Below, in pieces: positions 1-10,983 of a DNA stretch of 64,000 nt (positions within the stretch are counted from its first letter, which is position 1; every line of letters begins with the position of its first letter). The translations under genes were made by a program, and so were the position numbers. A model generated the notes under the pieces. The model had not been told where the DNA came from, ran no database searches, and saw nothing but the letters and a program-made list of their open reading frames with translations. The DNA comes from Trametopsis cervina. Its lineage: Eukaryota; Basidiomycota; Agaricomycetes; Polyporales; Irpicaceae. The DNA lies in assembly GCA_022385755.1 (NCBI GenBank), contig MU278348.1, positions 469,035 to 533,034 of the forward strand, read 5' to 3'.

Positions 1-1922
1 TTGTAGGAGAACCGGAAAGAGCTCTGGGTGGTGATAGATGGGGTGCGGTCTGGTGGTACGGCTTTATGACATCGCAGATGCAGCGTGCAGGCCCTACATT
101 CGTGAAGGTGCGTCTTCTCCGGTCTCTTCCACTTCTATGGATTAACCTTATCATAGCTCGCACAATGGGCAGCTTCGCGAGCAGACCTGTTTCCAGCTCT
201 ACTGTGCGAACGCATGGGCGCCCTCCACTCCCGGGGGAAAGCCCATTCGTTCAGGCATACAAAGGGTGTCATAGAGCGCGTGTTCCAGAAATCCTTCGAC
301 GATGTATTTGAGGAATTCGATGAGACTCCTATCGGCATAGGAGCAATAGCCCAGGTACATCCTCCCCCAAACTCGTTGTTAATACTATGCTAAACTCGCA
401 GTAGGTCTACCGAGCCACGCTTAAGCGTGATCTAGTACCCCCTTCGCACTTGCCAAACAGGCAAGCTCGTACTTCTGGCATCCCCCTTCCACCTGCCATA
501 ATACAGCCTCCACCTGCTGTCCCAACCAATGCTGTCGCAATCAAGATTTTGCATCCCAAGGTAGACAACATGATACGTCGCGACCTGCGCATCATGTCCT
601 TCTTCGCGCATACATTATCTTGGATTCCAGGAGTTCAATGGCTGTCTCTCCCCGAAGAGGTGGAAGTGTTTGGACAAATGATGCATGACCAACTGGACTT
701 ACGGAACGAAGCACGGAACCTCGAAGAGTTTGAGAAGCGATTCGCAGGACGGAGGCTGCCCGTTATGTTCCCTATTCCATTGCAAAATTGGAGTACCAAG
801 TCTGTACTGATTGAGGAGTACCAGAATGCTCTTTCGCTTGAGTATTTCCTTCGTAATGGAGCAGGGCCCTACAGTGATACGCTTGCTGAAGTTGGACTGG
901 ACGCGTTCTTGGTATGTTCTTGCATTCACGCAAGGCGGTCATTCTGATCACATATCCCAGAACATGCTTCTTCTGGATAATTTTGTCCATTCCGACTTGC
1001 ATCCAGGGAATATCATGATCAAGTTCTCGAAGCCGCTGTCTACTGGTACACTTCTCAAGAACGCGTGGAACTCCCTCTTTCACTCCAAGATCAAAGCGAG
1101 GTTCTCAAGCGACGCCGATGTCTCGCCTCATGTGGTCGACCCTACTACAGACGAGATCGTGGACGAATTGCGTACACTGACGAAGAATCCCCCTGCTTGG
1201 CGCGATGCATTGGCTAAAATACATGAAGAGGGCTACCTTCCTGAGATCGTCTTTATAGACGCAGGCCTCGTCACGACGTTGGACTCTAGCAATCGCGCCA
1301 ACTTCCTCGACCTTTTCCGTGCCATCGCTGAGTTCGACGGATACCGGGCTGGGCAGCTCATGGTATCTCGTTGCCGTACGCCTGAACTCACCATTGACCC
1401 CGAGACATTCGCCCTGAAGATGCAGCATGTTGTGCTGAACGTCAAGCGGAAGACGTTCTCATTGGGTCAGATCAAGATTTCGGACATTCTGCATTCGGTG
1501 CTGAAGGCTGTGAGGGAGCATCACGTCAAGATGGAGGCCGATTTCGTGAATACTGTTATATCGGTGTTACTGCTGGAAGGCATAGGTAGACAGTTGGATC
1601 CTGGCTTGGATTTATTCAAGAGCGCTTTGCCGATCTTGCGGCAGCTCGGCAGACAGATGGGAACACAGGAGAATATTAAGCAGATGGAGAAGCGGAACAT
1701 CGGTGCTTTCTTGAAGGTCTGGCCTCGTCTGTGCTGCGCGGTGAGAACAATCATACTGATAAGGTCTTATGTAGGTCTGGGTATATATGGAAGCTCGCGA
1801 ACTAGCCTCTTCCGCTATGATAGATGCGGATGAGCTCGTGAGATACGATTGGTGTGTATACCGTTCCCTTCTGTGCTATGTCATTGACTTATTGGAGATA
1901 CAGGTTGACTCCGGGCATATGA
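1..1922 (+). CDS. ABC1/UbiB-family atypical kinase (ADCK2/Cqd1-like), 5' partial
   Basis: The gene enters from the left edge. Exons read about 3-107, 157-354, 405-911, 961-1716, 1775-1851 and 1904-1922. Visible ABC1 landmarks, in order, are AGPTFVKLAQWAASRADLFP (a KxGQ-like motif with A in place of G), IGIGAIAQVYRATLKRDL, VAIKILHP with the ATP-site lysine, a QLDLRNEARNLEEF segment, NFVHSDLHPGN (catalytic loop) and IVFIDAGL (metal-binding DAG, a DFG equivalent). It ends in VRYDWLTPGI. Family members are mitochondrial membrane proteins linked to coenzyme Q and lipid homeostasis; the ADCK2/Cqd1 assignment is from overall resemblance and is an inference. The intron at 1717-1774 is ambiguous because the same GTCTGG hexamer follows both splice edges. 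The N-terminus, including any targeting sequence, lies outside the window. Confidence 0.85.
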
Positions 1923-2972
1923 GCCTTAGACCGACGCGGACATCCATTTAGATTTATGCATATACTCTACTAGTACAGTACAGTTCTCACAAAACGCCCA
2001 CTTATTCGCACGTCCCGTTTACTCACGCACTTGGATTGGTGAACAGAGTGATTGTGTCTTGATCCGTTGGCGACCACTTGGTAAGCGAAGAGTCTCTCAC
2101 TACCCCAGATATAAGCTGGGGAAGTACCCACAATTGTCCACATAAGACGTAAGTGTTACGTGGAGCTCTGATTTGATGAGGAGGCCGCAGAAATGGTGAC
2201 CGATGATGACAGGTTGCTACCCATGGAGTCTATCGTGCTAGCTTCTGCAAGATCGCTCATGAGGAGTATTTGTGTGCTTATGTACGTCTGAGAAGATTCT
2301 GAATTCAGCAGGCTTCACGCGTTAATTTCGGGAGGATTATCGGATCGGTCGTGAAGTCTTAGGCTATACAGGATGGGTCCTTAGTCGCCAGCCTTGCGGA
2401 TCGTGGCGGTGAGAGTTAAGCTGAAGAGGGGTATCGATAGCGAATGTTCTGGTTGCGAAGTCTAGTGTACAGCTTCCGACTATGGCGGATTGCGCTGTTA
2501 CTTACTAGGTTTCCTTATCTATATATCAATTCAGTTAGTCTATGAGCACTCCTGTCTGACGATAACGAGGTCATTCAGCTTCATCTAGACCTGGGACTAT
2601 ATAGCGGTGGCAATGAAGAATTGCTGGCCACAAGCTGCGACGGTTGCGTCGAATGAACTGAGCTGCCGCTTTGAGCCTGCCGCGCTACAATTTGGGTACG
2701 TAAAATAACAAGAAATACACGTAAGCTATAGATGGAAAATGACGTCTGTAATTACTGAGATTTCAATAAAGATCCTTGCAACGCTGGCGTCTGATTGGAC
2801 ACGGCATGGCACGGTCCGAGATACTTTGAAGCGCGCTTGGCATTATTTTCGATAATTTCTGAGAATATTCCAGCCGAGTCGAACTTGAACACGGTCGTCC
2901 ACCGAGGTCCGACGTGCACGACGTTCCGCTCGTCCCTTTCCCTTTTCTCTCTTCTACGACGCTTGTCGTCAG
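1923..2972. other. intergenic region, no gene seen
   Basis: About 1.05 kb between the ABC1 kinase gene and glycogenin. No reading frame with family resemblance was found. A short perfect stem, CCCCAG-ATATAA-CTGGGG-like, lies near 2104-2121. The right end should hold the glycogenin promoter and 5' UTR, with CT-rich sequence at 2930-2970. Confidence 0.6.
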
Positions 2973-5900
2973 ATGGCCACTCCTTATGCCTTCGTAACTC
3001 TCATAACTTCCGACTCTTACCTCCCCGGCGCTCTGGCTCTTGTTGCGGCCCTAAAGGACTTGCATCCGACGCCGCCCACTCCTCCCGAAGTCGACTTCCA
3101 GACAGTGTGTCTTGTAACTCCGGAGACAGTAGATGTTGCCTCTATCAAGCTGCTCAGACGGGCTTTTAATATTGTGATTGGTGTGGAGATAATCGAACAG
3201 GAGGACGAGCGGAATCTGCGTCTGCTTGGTGAGTGTTCTTACCCGCTTTGCGATTTTCTTCGTAGCGCCTCCATAGGCATACAGTCGGCTCGCGCATGAC
3301 TGCCAGTGCTCTCCGGCATGAACTACTCGACAGGCGCGCCGCTGTCAACGCGTCAAGAGCCGTCGCGGGTGAACCTATGGGTCACGAGTGCATCCGTCAC
3401 CCGCTACCACGGGAATGACCCGCCCGTCGAGGTCATCGTCCAGCGTGTGCATAATCCTTCACGTTCGAACTTACTGACTGTGCTTTCAACCTCAATAGGT
3501 CGCCTTGATCTCAGCACCGTTCTCACCAAGCTACATATATTCCGTTTAACACAATATTCCAAAATAATCTTCCTCGATGCCGATGTACTACCCCTACGCC
3601 CTATATCTCATCTGTTCAGTTTGCCGCACGAATTTTCAGCCGTTCCAGATGTCGGATGGCCGGATATATTCAACTCGGGCGTACTAGTCATCACCCCGGG
3701 ACAGGACAAGTTTGACGACCTTATGAAACTGCAGAAGTCAAAGGGGAGCTGGGATGGGGGAGACCAGGGTCTATTGAACGAGTGGAGGGGCTCAGATTGG
3801 AACAGGCTAAGCTTCGTGTACAACACGACTCCGACTGCTGCATACACGTGAGTATCCCCTCTGTCATCCATGTTCCGTCCATAAACTCTATCTCCGCGTC
3901 ACGCGTACAGATATGCGCCCGCGTACGAACGGTTCGGCTCAGGAATCGCAGCGGTGCATTTTATTGGAATGGAGAAGCCTTGGAAGGGGCTGCTCTATCG
4001 GTCACCTGGTATCAAAAGCTCCGCAACAATGCTGGGCGACGGCACGAAACGCGTATATAACTATGAAGCTCTCGTGGACCGCTGGTACGACGTCTATGAT
4101 ACCCACTACCGCCAAGAACCGGAGACTCAAAGGAATGACTTCTCTCTGCCGAATTATTCCTCCGTTTGGGATGACGAGACCTCCATCGGTGCCGACTTTC
4201 CTGCAGCAGTCAGCATGCCGGCGTCTGGGTCTGGGGGTGCGTTGGGCCTAGATGACCTAAGGAAGGCTGCCGTGGAAGGTCTCAATACTCTGTCTCCCTC
4301 GTCCTCGAGTTCCATGAGTGCAAGCTCGAGCGAGGGCGAATACCGGTCAATGCCGTTGGAAGGCCGAGTGGACCTCATGCGACCGCAGAAACAGCCTGAT
4401 CTCGATACTCGTAGCGAGCACAACTCAGGCAGCACAGGTGAGCCTTTTGGTTCGTCTGCGCCGTCGCATATACACGCACCATCGGCCGATTCTGGGTATT
4501 TCGGGAACGACGGGCCTCCTACACCTGGGCCGCATGAAGTGCCCAATGCGCCGTACATACACGGTCACTCGCTTCCCCCCACCGAGACGTCGACTCCGTA
4601 TTACGGCCCATCTTCCCGTTCGTCGTCCGGTTCGCAGCAGCGACCCAGTCAGTTCAACAACAGTCTGCAGGTTTTTTACCATCCTCAGACCCAGAGTGAG
4701 CCTGGGCCTGAGTATTACGCAGATTCACACTCGCCACACCAGTTGCATCAGTCCCACTCGTCCCAGCAGCATCAGCCGCCTCAGCAGTTTCAGCAGCAAC
4801 AGTCTCGTAATGTGTTATTTACGCCCCAGCATCGTGATATCCGGTATCCTCAGGATTCTTCAGACTCAGACACTCCTACGCCCCCAGCATCCAGATTTCC
4901 TCCGCATATCGCACGTCAGCTTCCCCCGCAACAGCACAGTCAGCAGCAGTCTCAACAGCACATACACCACGAACATTCGCATTCTCAATCTTACCGTGGG
5001 CATCAGCAGCAGCGTATTTCCAGTGATCAGCCTATAGATCACTGGACAAAGGAACAGCGACCGCGTGGTTCTCGTCGACCGTCTATGGAGACTGATCGGC
5101 CGAAAGCAGTACAGGGCAGGCGAGACTCTTACGGTCAACAGCAGCAGCCGCGGAGAGGTGACATAACTCCCTTGCAACACGAATACCGCAGTCAACAGCG
5201 ACCATATCACACTGAGCATCGGGTCAATTCGCCCATTTTGTCCGGTCAGATTACGCCGACACAGGGGAGCATAAAGGTACAGCAGGCTCATCGAGCCGAT
5301 GGACAGCGTGGCCATGAGCCGCAGCGGTCCTACGGACAGACCAACGACTCCTCTCACAGTCAATTGCGCGTACACTTCCAGCATGATTCCAAGGAGGGCC
5401 GGGAGAGTCACACCCACCACCAGCAGGGTCACAACCATCCGCATCAGCATCCATCTGCCTCGCCCTCCACTCAGCAGCATTTCACTCCTCCTCCACGACC
5501 TCGCTCCCCGCCAAAACTGAGCTGGAATCCGGCCGTTGAACCGCCTCCAAAGGAATCTCCTCCCATTTCTGCATTCCCTGAGGACACGTACTTTCCCAAC
5601 GTATGGGATCAGGCGGGTGATGCTGCGTACCAGTCATCGCCTTCACCTGACCGTCAGGATCGTGCAGAAGTGTTCTTCAGGCTTCCCCCTCAGCCAGTCA
5701 TCCCCGAACAACTCATCCGCGAAGGGCAATATTCTAATGTGCTCGGGCACATAGAACAATCAGACCACGCGCAAGGCGCTTTGTCACCACCTACTCCAGA
5801 TAAGAATAAGGTGCGCGCCGTGTTTCCGTGGGAAGAGAAGCCACGTCACGTCCCTCGACGTGTGTTCCCAAGGACAGACTCCCCTCCCCCGTCAACGAAC

Positions 5901-7427
5901 TATATAGAGTCCGAACGAACATCCTCGCCGGTATCTACACCCCCAATTGTTGCCCCTCTACCTGTCGCACCACAGGCGCCGTCCTCTCCTATACAAGGTA
6001 TACAGTGGGGTGTGGGCTTCTCGAACGCTTGGGATAGCGTCCCAAGTATTCAGAAGTACGCTTCAAAGTTGGCCGGTAGTCCCAAGACATTCCCGCACTT
6101 ATTCATGCAGCAACCCCCGCCCCCGCCGGATGACAATTGGCGGAGACAGTGGAGGGAGCAGAAGGAGAAAGAATGGCAGGATAGGCAGGACGCAAGTAGC
6201 ATGGATGGGGATGATGAAGATGAGAGCGAAAGCGACGACGAGGACCGTCAGTCTGAAGCGATCGCTAAAGGGCGCGGTGGAGGGACCGCATCGAAACGGA
6301 GAGGTTCGCTCAGCAAAAAGCAATACAAGACCCGAGGCGTGCAGGCTTCCCCGGAGACAGATGCGAAAGAGGTGCAAGTTGAGATAATCAAAGCGGATGG
6401 GAGCATCAGACGGATCTCTGTCGCAGTCGGCGATGATACGGCTCTAGCGGAACATGCGGCTGCGGTTGGTCCTTCAACGCTTCCAGCTGACGCAAGGCCT
6501 ACGGCTCCGTCTGTGAAGCCTGCGCCACCGCCGCCGCCAGCGCTCAACACGGCAGGGCTGGGCGTTCGGCGACAGTGGCAGCAGGGCAGTCCTTATGCGC
6601 CTGGGACCGCATTGTTGCCGTCTGCGGTGCCGCGTGACTTCAAGACGGAACCAGAGCAGGTCATAGGCACACCGACGTTGAACACTTCTGCAAGACCTGG
6701 TATGCCATTCCCTTCTATGGCGTCCCCAACTGGGTTACGATCGCCCGCCACACTTGGTTCACCGCGGACGTACTCACCGCCGAAGACTAGATCTCCCCTC
6801 AGGTCTCCGCCGAAAACTCCGGCACCTTCGTCGCCGTTGGCTGCTCCTTCAGCCATGCATCTCTCTTCTCCTCCTCGGGCAGTTTCTCCGGTCAACGCAC
6901 CCATGGTACGATCACCTCGTGGGAGCGTCTCTCAAAACTCGCCACTGGCTGCATCGCCAAGTGGGCTGGCGCGCCCAGGAGGTTCACCTCGTCCTCCTGG
7001 CACGCCTCGCAGAGCGTCTGCCTCATCTTTGCCGAACTCATCTCGCACGGGTTCCCCAGCTGTGAGTGCAACGACTCGCCTGCTACCCTCTCAGTCGACG
7101 CCTTCGCCCAAGCACACGCGCTTCGCCTCTCTCACCTCTCCACTCGCACCCTCAGCATTGCAGCGCACGGCTTCGGTCGACACCAATGTGACGCCATCTC
7201 CGTCGACGACGAATGACTCGGTTATCACTACACCTGTCGATGTGCGCGAGAGGAGAGGTTCGCGGGTGTGGGATCCTGCTCGGGGCGTTGATGTGTTCAA
7301 GCGCGGCTCGGAGGAAGTTTTGGCGAGGTTCTTACGCATGGGCTCCTTCGATGATGAGGATGCCAGTAAGCAGCAGCAACAACAACCCTCACAACAACAA
7401 CCTCAGCAGCAACGACAAAATGTTTAG
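2973..7427 (+). CDS. glycogenin (self-glucosylating glycogen primer) with long disordered tail
   Basis: Exons are 2973-3228, 3499-3847 and 3911-7427 (about 1,373 aa). The first ~330 residues are a GT8 glycosyltransferase: start MATPYAFVTLITSDSYLPGA, the sugar-nucleotide/metal motif IIFLDADVLPLRP (DxD as DAD), FNSGVLVITP, GDQGLLNEW, and HFIGMEKPWK. The enzyme glucosylates itself from UDP-glucose to prime glycogen synthesis. A very long low-complexity region rich in Q, H, P and S follows. The end carries WDPARGVDVFKRGSEEVLAR and FLRMGSFDDEDA, resembling the C-terminal glycogen-synthase-binding element of glycogenins. The first intron is 270 nt, far longer than others nearby. Glycogenin is a known neighbour of the mushroom A locus, which supports the synteny reading. 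Identity is secure; the tail's role is unknown. Confidence 0.95.
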
Positions 7428-8222
7428 ACCTAATTTATTCGGCATCCTCTCGTGGTTTCTGCCCCTCAGTTGCCTTTCATAGACAATCTGTAGCAGAGTT
7501 GTGCGTTTCCTTTTTCCTTTTTCTTACTCTAGTTACACTCATTCCCTGCCATCGTTGCACGCTTAGAGCTACGTCCATTCGTTCCCATTTCTCTCTGTTG
7601 TTTCCTCATACGCCCCGTGTGTATGTCCCATCAATTTCCATTCCCCTGTGTTCAGTGTCCTTCCCATCCTCTATGCCCTCTCTGTGTTCGCTGGCAAACC
7701 TCACTCCATTGCAATTCCGGTGGTAGATACCCATCATTTTTTCTGTTTCAGTGTAGTTACCTGGAAGTTCTTCATCCATACGATCGTACTCGCTTTCTCG
7801 CTTGCCCTCTGAAGATGTTGTGTCCCTTTAGTCCTGTTTATTACCTTTGCAAACCATTCGGCAGTTCATGTAGATACACTTTTCACGCCATTCCTCCAAC
7901 ATGTTTCGTGCCAATTGCAATCCCGTGTTCCGGAGATCTCGTGACTATGACGTCGTGCCCTTGCCACTACTACGTTTTCCCAAAAAGGCAGGTGGCACTT
8001 CGTGGCGTCGCCCAGCGTGGGCCAGCGAGAATGACGTGGGAGCCAGTGCCAACTACGCCACATGCGTATCCCGAATGCCCGCCACCAATGACATCATCGC
8101 TGCCCCAGGCAGGTTGTATATAAGGACGCGCCTGAGACTTGACCCTCTCACTTAACCTTCATACCACGACTCTCATCCACACATCACTCACACAACCCTC
8201 AAACACATCCAACATTAACACA
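7428..8222. other. intergenic region with promoter of the LEA-like gene
   Basis: No gene seen. The left part is CT-rich 3' flank of glycogenin. The right part is the promoter and A/C-rich 5' leader of the next gene, with a consensus TATA element listed separately. Confidence 0.6.
8117..8124 (+). promoter_or_regulatory. TATA box of the LEA-like gene
   Basis: TATATAAG lies about 100 nt upstream of the ATG at 8223 and is followed by a purine-poor, CA-rich leader, a layout seen in strongly expressed fungal genes. This is the clearest core promoter in the window. Confidence 0.6.
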
Positions 8223-9081
8223 ATGGCATCAGTAACTGGACCGTATGTACAACACTGCTCATCTCTATCGCGCGACGTGCTGACGATACACCTCGCAGAT
8301 CTGACGCTCGCTTCGAGACCACCGCTGCCGTCGCAGCGACCGAGGCTTCCACCATCGAACTCCAGAACAACGTTGAGACGAACGCTGCGCACGTTCACGA
8401 GGCTGCCGATGACGCCGCCAAGGCCGCACAGGTAGGTATCCTTTAACATCGCGTACAACTTGAGTAAGACGCTGACGTTCTGTGATTTGCATAGTTCAAG
8501 GTCCCAGCAGCCGGTGTAGCCATCGTCAACCTTGAGGCCGGTCTTGCTGAAAAGACAGACGCCGCAGTTGCGGAGGGGCAGGCCAACACACAAGGATATG
8601 TCCAGCAAGCGAGGGAAATTGCAGGAAGCGCATTGGCGACGGCTGCAGTGAGTTGTACATGCTGCACAACATTCGGTGGGAGATTAACATGAAATCATAG
8701 ACATACCTTCCCACGTCGATCACCGGTGCTTCCACTACGGACAACACCACAACCGCCGGCTCTGGCGTCCTATCGAATCTGTCTTCGGCCGCAGGTACTG
8801 CCGTCGAAACCGCCAAGTCCGCCTACACCACCGCATCGCAAGCTGCCGCACCGCATGTTGAGACAGCAAAGCAAACTCTTCAGCCTCACTACGAGACCGC
8901 AAAGGCAGCCGTCCAGCCCCATGTCGACAGGCTCACAGAAGCAGTGGGCAACACTGTCGGTACCACTCCGTCGAAACCGGCCGATGTTCCCGCGACAACT
9001 GCACCTCTTGAGTCGGGCAATGGTCACGTCGGCGGGCCGTACACAGACAACGGCACAAAGTCAACTGTTGCATCTGTATAA
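8223..9081 (+). CDS. small LEA-like / amphipathic-helix repeat protein
   Basis: Exons are 8223-8242, 8299-8431, 8495-8647 and 8701-9081, giving 228 aa with consistent phases. The protein is rich in Ala, Thr, Glu and Lys, lacks Trp, and is predicted by eye to be mostly amphipathic helix. Near residues 150-190 it has consecutive 11-residue units of the type PHVETAKQTLQ / PHYETAKAAVQ / PHVDRLTEAVG. Eleven-residue helical periodicity is typical of LEA proteins and of lipid-droplet or apolipoprotein-like helices. The tail is Thr/Pro/Gly-rich. There is no signal peptide or membrane span. A role in desiccation or stress protection, or in coating lipid surfaces, is inferred from composition only. A TATA box and short leader suggest strong expression. 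Confidence 0.8.
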
Positions 9082-9240
9082 GCTACGCTGGTGAGGATGC
9101 GATAGAAGTCAGCGAAGAGAGGAGTGCACGTACTTGTATTATCAATGCCTTTTAGGATACCCCCACAATAATGTATAAACGATTGGCCATAATGCCATGA
9201 TACTTCACATCATCATTCACGGACTTGGATTTAGCGTCTG

Positions 9241-10760
9241 TCATGGAGAGAATTCGACTTGCAGAAGATCCTTGACCAGATAGAATTTCTCTTTGAATAG
9301 CGCCTTCAAGCCGACCCTCTCTTCATCCGCGATACGCACACCTTCGTTCGAGATGACGAATTTGATGCCTTTGCCCTTCCCTTTCAGTTGTCGGCTGAGA
9401 CGCGTCAGCGCGCCATGCATATCTGCCCACATCAAGTTTATAGCAGCAGCTTGGACCACAAATACGAAGTTCATGTGAATGGTGACAAACGATACTGACG
9501 GGGGCAGCGTGGCAAGGAGTTGAGGAGCGCAGTCGAGTGCGTTAGAAGAGCCAGTATAGTCGAAGGAAAGTGAGAAGGCGAGCGTAAAGGATTGCAAGGA
9601 CATGCAGGGGAAGAGGGTAAAGTTTCTCATGAGTGCGACGTATGTTCCATCTGCATTTGAACCACAAGATTAGTGTTCTTCACCATGGTGTAGATTCTCC
9701 GACTAGAAACAAGGGACGTACGTTCCATATGTACCTCTGGCTTTGAAACATAGCACACGGGCCTCAGGTCCACGCTCAGCTCTTGCAGGCCACGTCCAAT
9801 CTTCTTCAACAGATTCGTGCATGAGGCCACCTCGCTCGCGTCGTTGATGTGCAGCTGTAGCTTAGTGAGATTCTGCGCCAATGGGGAAACACGTAAAACA
9901 TCCATGATGAAGGATGCGTCGGGGTCCCCGAAGAGTTCGAGCGAAGTTGTGCGCTTCGGTCCAAAAATGGAGGGCGTCGTAGGGCCCGAACCCGGAACAG
10001 GCGGGGCGGGAACAGTGCTGTCAAAGAACTTGAATGGCAGCGCATCCAGGGTGAGATGTATAGGATTGAAGACGTTGATAAACTCCAGGAGCACCCGGTT
10101 TGTGTTCGCGGTCGTACCCACTCTACGCAGTATGAGCTTGTCGAGCGGAACCGTTTGTTCACCTAGTATGGCATTGGCAGCTATAGACGAGAACTCAACG
10201 AACATGGAGTCAAGGGTAACGGAGAGCAGACGCGGGAAGAGTCGGTGCGGTGATACCGAAACCAAGGTTGAGAGCATGGACCATGGGAGCTTGGTCCACT
10301 GACATCCGGAGGGCTTCTGCGTCGAGTACTCGTCCCATACCCAGTGTAGTTCGTCAAAGGTGTCCAGCCCTGCACCGTATATCTCCACAGGCATCTGAGA
10401 AACACTCCTTGGGTCCCATCCCTCGCCCAAGACGCCACGAACTTCGAACTCTCGAACGCTCGCCGCCAGAACGGGATTGCTGTGCATGAACGAGATAAAG
10501 GCACCGAAGTCTGGTATGTCGATATGGTCGTGGTCTTCATGAGCACGTTGCGGCATCGTTAGTACATCCAGACGGACGACCTGGAAGAGAAGGCGGCGCG
10601 CGAAGGTGGACCAGGAAGTGTGGACTAGTGTGCATGTGGAGAGGGTAGGCTTGTCGTCTGTAACCGAGAGATTGTGAAGAATGAGGTGGACAAGTTCAAG
10701 AGGGAGTCGTGGTCTGTGTTCAAAAAACGCAGAGTCGGTTGACAGAAGTGATTCGCTCAT
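9241..10760 (-). CDS. F-box-like / leucine-rich protein 1
   Basis: Two exons, 10760-9722 and 9650-9241, give 482 aa. The start MSESLLSTDSAFFEHRPRLP leads into an F-box-like segment, LPLELVHLILHNL followed by LSTCTLVHTSWSTFARRLLF (residues ~18-60). The rest alternates short hydrophobic strands and helices in the loose leucine-rich style common in basidiomycete F-box proteins (LTLDALPFKFF, LSVDLRPV, LQSFTLAFSLSF). Such proteins usually act as substrate adaptors of SCF ubiquitin ligases; the substrate is unknown. The splice joins VHMEH to GTYVALMRNF. The sequence around the donor (ATGGAACGTACGTC) nearly repeats just after the acceptor (ATGGAACATACGTC), so the exact junction deserves RNA support. 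An upstream in-frame ATG would need to be at or beyond 10811. Confidence 0.75.
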
Positions 10761-10983
10761 CGTACGCTGATTGTGGTAAGGTAGACGGTGGTTGTCGCCA
10801 AACAAGAACAAGACGCGTTGAGGACAATGTCACATTGAGTGACGCACGCGACAGCGAGCTAACCGCACGCCAGCCAAACTGCTTGAGGTCAAGCTCTCTA
10901 GTTATACTGCGACACGCTATATAATTCGTACATGCCTAGATTTATGATCTCATGCTAAAAGAGCTCATAAAGATTCTATAAGT

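Noticed and set aside
3306..3498. Open frame inside glycogenin intron 1 as an extra exon
   Set aside because: Direct joining of LLG to RLDLSTVLTKLH matches the family; the extra peptide would interrupt the GT8 core.
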